This document shows positions 1-6,383 of a DNA stretch of 6,929 nucleotides, in pieces; positions within the stretch are counted from its first letter, which is position 1; each line of letters begins with the position of its first letter. A program made the position numbers and the translations under genes. The stretch lies in assembly GCA_030597645.1 (NCBI GenBank), contig JAUVRN010000103.1, positions 1 through 6,929 on the forward strand, in the 5' to 3' direction. The notes under the pieces were generated by a model. It saw only the letters and a list, made by a program, of their open reading frames with translations, searched no databases and was not told where the DNA came from. The stretch comes from Candidatus Zixiibacteriota bacterium (GTDB lineage: Bacteria > Zixibacteria > MSB-5A5 > JAUVRN01).

Positions 1-446
1 CCCTCGACGATCTCATGTTTGATCGCCTCGAGCTGTTGAACCTGCGAGGCGTGCCCGCCAAATGGAAACCCGTTCGACATGTCCAGATGGCTGCGCGCAT
101 CTTCTATGTCGCGGTCGATCAGGCCCTGGACCAGCGGCAGCTTGTAATACCACGGGTACCTGGTTTGGTCGCTGTGGCAGTCGTAGCAGCTCCTGCTCAG
201 GATCGACTCGATGCCGTAGTACGTCCCGGCAATGGACTTGTAAAGACTGTCGAGCGCGAGAGCAAACTCCTGTACCAGCGCAGTGGTATCGGGCATGGAT
301 TCGGTACTATCCACGGTGGCTTCGTGAGTTTCGTCTCCGTGTGCCCAGGCCGTGCCCGGAACCCACGATAGTACCAGTGCCCCCCAGCACACCACGGGAA
401 GGACGCTGCGGCGCACTGCTCGAATCGCGTTATGACGGCTGATCAT
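1..446 (-). CDS. Exported c-type haem protein, Haem_bd family (partial, C-terminus beyond window)
   Basis: This open frame starts at ATG 446 and runs off the left edge after 148 codons. The first 36 residues look like a Sec signal peptide: Arg-rich start (R4, R9, R12, R13), hydrophobic core around residues 15-29, and a probable cut after AWA, leaving mature HGDE. A single c-type haem site, CYDCH, lies at residues 87-91 (bases 174-188). It is followed by SDQTRYPWYYKLP and then DIEDARSHLDMS. This order (CxxCHS, T..PWY, then a DI..(G/A)R..L stretch) matches the haem-binding domain family PF14376 as I recall it. Haem would be attached covalently in the periplasm, with His91 as the proximal ligand. 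The distal ligand, usually a Met in a late MPP-like motif, should lie just beyond the window. The ATG overlaps the permease stop as ATGA, with only a weak GGAA upstream (452-455), so translational coupling is likely. The family's role is not established. A periplasmic redox or sensing role beside copper efflux is inference. Confidence 0.87.
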   Translation of the reverse strand, partial: MISRHNAIRAVRRSVLPVVCWGALVLSWVPGTAWAHGDETHEATVDSTESMPDTTALVQEFALALDSLYKSIAGTYYGIESILSRSCYDCHSDQTRYPWYYKLPLVQGLIDRDIEDARSHLDMSNGFPFGGHASQVQQLEAIKHEIVE

Positions 447-3400
447 GATTGTTCCATTGCCGGCGCTGTGGATGGTGGGCCGGCGGTATCTCCAGCCTGT
501 TTCCGCACTTTTTGTTCGGCGAGCGCACAGTAGAGCACGGGTACCGTGAATACCGTAATGAGTACGACCGTCATGCCGCCGAATGACGGTATGGCCATCG
601 GTATCATGATGTCGGAGCCGCGTCCGGTGGATGTGAGCACCGGAATCAATGCCAGTATGGTAGTCGCCACGGTCATGAGCGCGGGTCGTATCCGGCGCAT
701 ACCCGCATAGACTGTGGCCTCACGGATCGCGGCGACGGTCTTGGGCTTCCTCTCGTCGAATACCTGGTTGAGGTAGGTGGAGATGATCACACCGTCGTCC
801 GTTGCGATACCGAACAGGGCCAGAAAGCCAACCCACACGGCCACCGAGAGATTGTACGGCTGTATGCCGAACAGATCCCGCATGTGCGTGCCGAGAAAGG
901 AGAAGTTGAGAAACCAGCCCTGGCCATAGAGCCACAGCATCAGAAAGCCGCCGGACCACGCCACGAAGACGCCTGAGAAGACCAGCAGCGTCGTCGGCAC
1001 CCTCTTGAACTGGAAGTATAGTATCAGGAAAGTCGCGATCATCGCCAGGGGCAGCACCACGGCGAGTCGCTTCTGCGCCCGGATCTGGTTTTCGTAGCTA
1101 CCCGCGAAAGCGTAGCTCACCCCGGCGGGCAGCTCGAAGTCGCCCGAGTCGATACGGTCGCGCAGATACGCCTGCGCTTCCTCTACCACGTCGACTTCGG
1201 CGTAGCCTTCCTTCTTGTCGAAGACGACATAGCCCGTGAGAAACGTATCCTCCGCCTTGATGACCATCGGCCCGCGCAGGTAACGGATTGTGGCCAACTC
1301 GATGATGGGGATCTGTGCACCGTCCGGCGCGGGGATCAGGATGTGCTCGAGGGCCTCGATGGTGTTTCGCAGTTCACGCTGATATCGCACCCGCACCGGA
1401 TAGCGTTCGCGTCCCTCCACGGTCGTCGTGAGACGCTTACCGCCGATGGCCACTTCGATCACATCCTGCACCTGTCTTATGTGAATGCCGTACCGCGCGA
1501 TGGCTGCACGATCAATGTCGATCTCCAGATACGGTTTGCCGACGATGCGGTCAGCGATGACGGCGGCCGGTTCGACGGACGGAACTTCCTTGAGATAGCG
1601 CTCGATCTGCAGGCCCACGCGCTCGATCGTCTCCAGGTCGGGGCCCTTCACCTTGATCCCCATGGGCGCGCGCATGCCGGATTGCAGCATCACGATGCGG
1701 GCTGCGATGGGCTGCAACCGGGGCGCCGAGGTGGTCCCGATCAGCTTGCCCGCTTTGAGAATCTCATCCCAGATGTCTTTTGGAGAGCGGATGTGATCCC
1801 GCCACTGTCGATACGGGCGCCCGTCCTCGTCGGGGACCAACTCACCCAGGTCGTCGCGGACAAAGTCTTCGACGTCGTCGTCGTAGCGAAACTTGAGACG
1901 ATGGCCACTCTGATCGATACGGTACTCGGACTTGTAGTTGATCACCGTTTCGATCATCGAGATGGGTGCCGGATCGAGAGGGGACTCCGCCCGTCCAAGC
2001 TTGCCGACCACCATATCGATCTCCGGAATCGCCGAAAACGACCGATCCTGGAGTTGCAGTACATCCAGAGCTTCGCCGATAGACGCGTGAGGCATGGTCG
2101 TCGGCATGTAGAGAAACGACCCCTCGTCGAGATCGGGCATGAACTCCTTGCCCATGCCCGGGAATGCGTGGGCCAGACGAACGTAGGGCGCGGTCGATCG
2201 GATCCAGGACGGCATGAAACCGAAGAGACTGTTCCAGCCCAGCCAGATGGTGGCACCCAGGAGCAGCAGCGCCGTCGGTGCCAATAGAAACGTACGTTTG
2301 TGGGCCAGGCACCAGCGCAACATGTGCGGGTAGGCACGAATGAACAGGGCGAAGACAAAGAGAATGCCGCCCAGCAAGAGTGCTACGAAGAGAAAATTGA
2401 GCAGGCTCCCGACACCGACACCGAGTGGCTGCCAGTGCGACGACAGCAGCGAAGCCACGATGACCACGACGGCGTAGTTGAACACGGTCGGCATACGTTC
2501 GCGAAATCGCGGCGGCAGGCGATTACCGAGGATCATGTAGGCCGCGACGAGCAGCAGCGCGGTACCGGTGAGCCAGTACGACCATCCAAAGGCCAAAAGC
2601 GATACCAGCAGCACCCCATAGGGAAGCAGGCTCCGAATCCGGGCACCTGCCCGTCTGCGGGTAAAGAGCATATGGGCAAAGGGCGGGATGATCGTGAGGG
2701 CGACGACCACGGATGCCACCAGGGCGAACGTCTTGGTGTACGCGAGGGGTTTGAAGAGCTTGCCTTCGGCGGCCTCCATGGTGAACACGGGCAGGAACGA
2801 GATGACGGTCGTGGCGATGGCCGTGAGCACCGCACCCCCTACCTCCGTGGTCGCGCGATAAATGACGTCCCGCAACGACTCGCCGGGACCGGCACGATGA
2901 ATGTGTTTGAGGATGTTCTCCGTGATGACGATGCCCATGTCCACAATCGTACCGATGGCGATGGCAATGCCCGACAGGGCCACGATATTGGCATCCACGC
3001 CGAAAACCTTCATGGCGATGAATACCATGAGAACGGTGAGCGGAAGCAGGCCGGAGATCAAAAGTGAAGTGCGCAGGTGCATGACCATCATCAGCACGAC
3101 GATGAGGGTGACCAGGATTTCATCTACCAGCGCGGTGTTGAGTGTGCCCAGGGTTTCGTAGATGAGCCCCGTGCGGTCGTAAAAGGGAACTATGGTGACC
3201 TGTGATGTTCGCCCGTCCGGCAGGATCTTCTTTGGAAGCCCGGGCGCGATCTCCGCTATACGCTGTTTGACCTTCTTGATCGCGGCCAGGGGATTCTCGC
3301 CGTACCGGACCACGACCACACCGCCTACCGCCTCGGCACCCCCCTTGTCGAGTGCCCCGCGTCGCAATGCGGGTCCGCGTGCGACGGTCGCGACATCCGC

Positions 3401-4288
3401 GATGCGGATGGGAATGTGACCGGACTGACGAAGGACGATGTTCTCGATATCCTCGGGTGTCTTGATGAATCCGAGGCCGCGAATGACGTACTCGGCCCGG
3501 TTGATTTCGATCGTGCGGGCGCCCACGTCCACATTGGACATGCGGACGGCACCGAAGACATCCTGCAGCTTGACGCCGTGCGCTCGCATCGCATCCGGGT
3601 TGACGTCGATCTGGTACTCGGACACGAAGCCACCCACGGACGCGACCTCGGAGACGCCGTCGGCGGACTGCAGAGCGTAACGCACGGTCCAGTCCTGGAT
3701 AGAGCGGAGTTCCTGGAGATCCCAGCCACCCGCCGGCGCACCGTTTTCGTCGCGGCCCTCGAGCGTGTACCAGAAGATCTGTCCCAGCGCCGTGGCGTCC
3801 GGTCCCAGTGTCGCCTGGACCTTCTCCGGAAGTGTTCCCCTGGGCAGGGAGCTCAGCTTTTCGAGCACGCGCGAGCGTGACCAGTAGAACTCGATGTCCT
3901 CCTTGAATATGATGTAGATCGTGGAGAACCCGAAGAACGAGTAGCTGCGGATGGTCTTGACGCCCGGAACACCCAGCAGCGCGACCGTCAGAGGATAGGT
4001 GATCTGATCTTCCACGTCCTGCGGCGAGCGACCCATCCACTCGGTGAAGACGATCTGCTGGTTCTCGCCGATGTCCGGTATCGCGTCCACGGGTACGGGA
4101 TCGCGCGGTATGCCTCCCAGGTCCCAGTCGCACGGCGCCACCATGACGCCCCCGGCGACGAACACCGTCGCGATCAGGATCACGACGAGCTTGTTGTCTA
4201 TGCAGTAACCGCTCACCCGGTGGAGCAGCGATCTGGATTTGAAAGCCGGAGCGTCGCCTGAACCGGACGTGTCGCGGGCGTCGTTCAC
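443..4288 (-). CDS. cusA: CusA-type heavy-metal efflux RND permease (Cu(I)/Ag(I) likely)
   Basis: Inner-membrane proton-driven pump subunit of 1281 residues that takes metal from the periplasm or adaptor and passes it to the outer-membrane duct. GTG 4288 is chosen as the start because GGGGAG sits six bases upstream and the GTG overlaps the adaptor stop as GTGA. Visible features: TM1 about 34-51; first periplasmic part with PVDAIPDI (66-73), TYPL and LGPDAT; TM2-TM6 about 390-540, with Asp450 in IGTIVDMG; second periplasmic part about 700-1074; last five TM segments about 1075-1255. The three metal-binding methionines of E. coli CusA (573, 623, 672) match M728 (LYM), M778 (ISM) and M867 (IVM), which favours Cu/Ag over Zn/Co/Cd (CzcA). 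The protein is about 230 residues longer than E. coli CusA (1047). The extra length lies mainly in a hydrophobic insert at about 545-655, an acidic periplasmic insert at about 788-850, and a loop at about 1122-1146. Most intramembrane Met pairs and Lys984 of E. coli are replaced. Family assignment is very secure; metal specificity is less so. Confidence 0.96.
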   Translation of the reverse strand: MNDARDTSGSGDAPAFKSRSLLHRVSGYCIDNKLVVILIATVFVAGGVMVAPCDWDLGGIPRDPVPVDAIPDIGENQQIVFTEWMGRSPQDVEDQITYPLTVALLGVPGVKTIRSYSFFGFSTIYIIFKEDIEFYWSRSRVLEKLSSLPRGTLPEKVQATLGPDATALGQIFWYTLEGRDENGAPAGGWDLQELRSIQDWTVRYALQSADGVSEVASVGGFVSEYQIDVNPDAMRAHGVKLQDVFGAVRMSNVDVGARTIEINRAEYVIRGLGFIKTPEDIENIVLRQSGHIPIRIADVATVARGPALRRGALDKGGAEAVGGVVVVRYGENPLAAIKKVKQRIAEIAPGLPKKILPDGRTSQVTIVPFYDRTGLIYETLGTLNTALVDEILVTLIVVLMMVMHLRTSLLISGLLPLTVLMVFIAMKVFGVDANIVALSGIAIAIGTIVDMGIVITENILKHIHRAGPGESLRDVIYRATTEVGGAVLTAIATTVISFLPVFTMEAAEGKLFKPLAYTKTFALVASVVVALTIIPPFAHMLFTRRRAGARIRSLLPYGVLLVSLLAFGWSYWLTGTALLLVAAYMILGNRLPPRFRERMPTVFNYAVVVIVASLLSSHWQPLGVGVGSLLNFLFVALLLGGILFVFALFIRAYPHMLRWCLAHKRTFLLAPTALLLLGATIWLGWNSLFGFMPSWIRSTAPYVRLAHAFPGMGKEFMPDLDEGSFLYMPTTMPHASIGEALDVLQLQDRSFSAIPEIDMVVGKLGRAESPLDPAPISMIETVINYKSEYRIDQSGHRLKFRYDDDVEDFVRDDLGELVPDEDGRPYRQWRDHIRSPKDIWDEILKAGKLIGTTSAPRLQPIAARIVMLQSGMRAPMGIKVKGPDLETIERVGLQIERYLKEVPSVEPAAVIADRIVGKPYLEIDIDRAAIARYGIHIRQVQDVIEVAIGGKRLTTTVEGRERYPVRVRYQRELRNTIEALEHILIPAPDGAQIPIIELATIRYLRGPMVIKAEDTFLTGYVVFDKKEGYAEVDVVEEAQAYLRDRIDSGDFELPAGVSYAFAGSYENQIRAQKRLAVVLPLAMIATFLILYFQFKRVPTTLLVFSGVFVAWSGGFLMLWLYGQGWFLNFSFLGTHMRDLFGIQPYNLSVAVWVGFLALFGIATDDGVIISTYLNQVFDERKPKTVAAIREATVYAGMRRIRPALMTVATTILALIPVLTSTGRGSDIMIPMAIPSFGGMTVVLITVFTVPVLYCALAEQKVRKQAGDTAGPPSTAPAMEQS

Positions 4289-6345
4289 TGTTTGCTCCCC
4301 GCGGGCACGCCGGGATCGAAAACTTCCCTGACACTGCCGCACCGCAGCATCTTGGATCCAAAGTATGGATTGTGGACGACGTCGTTGGTCTGCAGCCAGT
4401 CGGCGCCCTGGCGATCGCGAGCCATGGGGCAGTGCGCCAGGAAGAACTCACGCGGATCGCTGTGTCCGAAGGCGGCTTGCAACGCGATCACCGATTCGGA
4501 AAGTGAATGGAACGCGGAGCGCGCCGTCTCGATGTCACCGGCCTTGTTTCCCTCGGTGGCGGCCCCCGAGAGTGTCTTCGAGAATTCCATCCACCGCATG
4601 TGTGTGTGGCCTTCGAACAGTGTCATATCCACGGAGGCCACCGCATCGGCGACAGCCGCAAATGACCTCTGCGCTGCGTCGACGTTGTCATCTGCGAGTG
4701 CTGCCTGGACATCGAAGTACGCGTCGAATACAGGGGTCAGGGATGCCTGCGCGCCGGCCGAGATCACCACGGGTTCGGCGTGAGCGTCTCGGGATGCGAT
4801 GGGAGTCTCGGCGGGAGTGGGTGTGTGGGGAGCCGAGGGCTCGCCGTGGTGATGAGCACCGGGGGCTACGCCGCCCTCGGGTGACATCATGCTGGGCTTG
4901 GCCTGGATCTGGAGTTCGGCATCGATCTTGAAGGCGCCGTTGGTGACCACCATCTCTCCTGCTTCGAGACCGGAACGCACCACGTAGAAGTCACCCGCAC
5001 GCGGTCCAAGCTGGACCTCCCGTCCTTCGAAGACCGGTTCGTCGCGGTCGGGAAGCTCGACGTACACGACGGCGCGCGTTCCCGTGATCATGGTCGCAGT
5101 AGCCGGGACCAGGAGTGGCGCGGCAGGGTCATCCGGCAGGCGCTCGGCGTACCCGTACTCTTCCGCAGGAACCAGCGGCATGCCGCAGACGTCGCACGTA
5201 CCGGGTCCGCTCTTGACGATTTCCGGGTGCATGGGACTGATCCACTTGCCTGCAAGCTGCACGTCGAGCACGTGTCCGTCCTGGTCGATGCGGGATTGCA
5301 CGACGCCGCGAGTGAACATATCGGGCTTGAGTCTGCCATCGGAATTGCTGACGACTGCGCGCACTTGTATGGTGCGCGTCCGGGGATCGACGGTCGGGGC
5401 GATGAAGCTGATCACGGCATCGAAGGACACGCCCGGAAATGATGTCGACGTGAACGTCACGTGCTGACCATAGCGCAACCAGGGCAGGTCCGATTCATAC
5501 GCCTCGAGCAGAATCCACAATCGTGACAGATCGACAATGGTGTAGATGCGCGTGCCGGTCTGCACGTACATGCCTTCGCGTGCATCTTTGGCGACGACCA
5601 CACCCCCGATGGGTGCGTAGATCGTCAGGTGATCCGAAGTGGTGCCGGAGGTCTCGATCTCTTCAATCTGCTCCGGTGTCAGGCCCAACAGGCGCAACTT
5701 GTCCCGCGAGGCCTCCAGCGTGGCCCGGGCTGTGCTCAATAGCACGCGACTTTTGGACTCCGAAAGCGCATCGATGACGCGATGGGCCTGTACGAGCTCC
5801 TCCTGCGTGGCCAGCAGTTGGGGCGAATACATGTACACCATGTGATCGCCCTGCTTGACCGTGATGCCTGTGTAGTCGGCGTATAGTCTGTCGAGGCGAC
5901 CGGGTACCCAGGCCGTAATGTAGGCAACCCGGGTTTCGTCGTACGCGATGCGTCCAACCATACGGATCTCCGCCTCGGCGAACGCGCGGCGGACAGGCGT
6001 GGTCTGAATGCGGGCGAGCTCTCGCGCCGCGGTCGACATCCTCAACTGGCGCGGGCCAAGATCGGCCGTGGTGCCTGTTTCGAGTGGAATCAGGTCCATG
6101 AAACAGATGGGACACTTGCCGGGCTTCGGCAGCTTGATCTGCGGATGCATGGAGCAGGTCCAGGTCGTCGGCGTCGAATCGGTTGCGGACCCAGGCGACG
6201 TCGCGTCGGGTGCCTGGCCGCCACCGGAAAACAGCATGCCCAGTGCAAATGCCAGTACGGCCACTACGATCACCGTCGCAAGGCCGAATCGGCTCCGGAT
6301 GAAGTCGAGTGGTGTCCTGCGGGCGGACGTATCGTTACCAGTCAT
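4285..6345 (-). CDS. cusB: CusB-type periplasmic adaptor with two heavy-metal-binding domains and C-terminal DUF3347
   Basis: Membrane-fusion subunit of 686 residues that links the RND permease to the outer-membrane channel and probably hands over metal. The start is ATG 6345, because AAGG (6354-6357) lies eight bases upstream; an in-frame GTG at 6351 is too close to it. Order of parts: basic N-terminus and membrane anchor about 22-40; heavy-metal-binding domain about 62-88 (C64, M66, H67, C78, C81, M83); barrel-sandwich halves flanking a helical hairpin about 178-232; lipoyl-like half and beta-barrel about 240-350; a second metal-binding domain about 367-393 (M372, H373, C384, C387, M389); membrane-proximal part about 410-480; His-rich linker with HHH near 498-500; and DUF3347 about 535-675, with CPMA (639-642) and NPYFGSKMLRCG (659-670). 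E. coli CusB has about 407 residues and lacks these additions. A 38-base gap separates it from the upstream gene. Adaptor identity is secure; the metal-chaperone role of the extra domains is inferred from their Cys, Met and His content. Confidence 0.95.
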   Translation of the reverse strand: MTGNDTSARRTPLDFIRSRFGLATVIVVAVLAFALGMLFSGGGQAPDATSPGSATDSTPTTWTCSMHPQIKLPKPGKCPICFMDLIPLETGTTADLGPRQLRMSTAARELARIQTTPVRRAFAEAEIRMVGRIAYDETRVAYITAWVPGRLDRLYADYTGITVKQGDHMVYMYSPQLLATQEELVQAHRVIDALSESKSRVLLSTARATLEASRDKLRLLGLTPEQIEEIETSGTTSDHLTIYAPIGGVVVAKDAREGMYVQTGTRIYTIVDLSRLWILLEAYESDLPWLRYGQHVTFTSTSFPGVSFDAVISFIAPTVDPRTRTIQVRAVVSNSDGRLKPDMFTRGVVQSRIDQDGHVLDVQLAGKWISPMHPEIVKSGPGTCDVCGMPLVPAEEYGYAERLPDDPAAPLLVPATATMITGTRAVVYVELPDRDEPVFEGREVQLGPRAGDFYVVRSGLEAGEMVVTNGAFKIDAELQIQAKPSMMSPEGGVAPGAHHHGEPSAPHTPTPAETPIASRDAHAEPVVISAGAQASLTPVFDAYFDVQAALADDNVDAAQRSFAAVADAVASVDMTLFEGHTHMRWMEFSKTLSGAATEGNKAGDIETARSAFHSLSESVIALQAAFGHSDPREFFLAHCPMARDRQGADWLQTNDVVHNPYFGSKMLRCGSVREVFDPGVPAGSKQ
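4289..4300 (-). promoter_or_regulatory. Ribosome binding site of the permease gene, inside the adaptor's 3' end
   Basis: GGGGAG at 4295-4300 followed by the six-base spacer CAAACA and GTG 4288. It lies within the last codons of the adaptor and supports the GTG start over an in-frame ATG at 4342, which would extend the permease by 18 unconserved, Arg-rich residues and deepen the overlap. Confidence 0.7.
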
Positions 6346-6383
6346 AGTCACTGCCTTGGTTGATCATGGTGCATGGCCGTCGG
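6346..6383 (-). promoter_or_regulatory. Spacer and ribosome binding site before the adaptor gene
   Basis: This is the only non-coding stretch in the window, between TAG of the outer-membrane gene and ATG 6345. It contains AAGG at 6354-6357, eight bases before the ATG, a reasonable Shine-Dalgarno site that decides between ATG 6345 and GTG 6351. I see no hairpin followed by a T-run and no convincing promoter, so read-through from the upstream gene is expected. Confidence 0.6.

Noticed and set aside
15..442. Two plus-strand open frames at the left edge
   Set aside because: Both are antisense to the haem protein, whose signal peptide and CxxCH motif make the minus-strand reading far more convincing.
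387..446. Possible lipoprotein signal in the haem protein (Cys20)
   Set aside because: The residues before Cys20 are PVV, which do not fit a lipobox. A Sec type I cut after AWA at residue 36 fits better.
1343..2287. Long open frame on the plus strand (314 codons), antisense to the permease
   Set aside because: It lies fully opposite a well-conserved RND permease. Its translation is rich in His, Arg and Asp with no recognisable domain, as expected for an antisense frame in GC-rich coding DNA.
2300..3067. Plus-strand open frame of 255 codons
   Set aside because: Antisense to the CusA membrane helices. The product is Gly/Asp/His/Arg-rich low complexity, the mirror of hydrophobic codons.
443..4288. 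CzcA (Zn/Co/Cd) identity for the permease
   Set aside because: All three CusA-type metal-binding methionines are present at matching motifs. CzcA-type pumps do not have this triad. Specificity still needs testing.
4289..4342. Longer permease start at ATG 4342
   Set aside because: It adds 18 Arg-rich residues encoded inside the adaptor gene. GTG 4288 has a good ribosome site and the standard 4-base overlap.
3120..4451. Minus-strand frame of 443 codons overlapping the start of the permease and the end of the adaptor
   Set aside because: It is out of frame with two clear family members. Its product is Arg-rich and lacks any motif.
6346..6383. Terminator or internal promoter in the only gap
   Set aside because: There is no stem with a following T-run on the minus strand and no recognisable -35/-10 pair in 38 bases. 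The small palindrome TGATCA alone is not enough.
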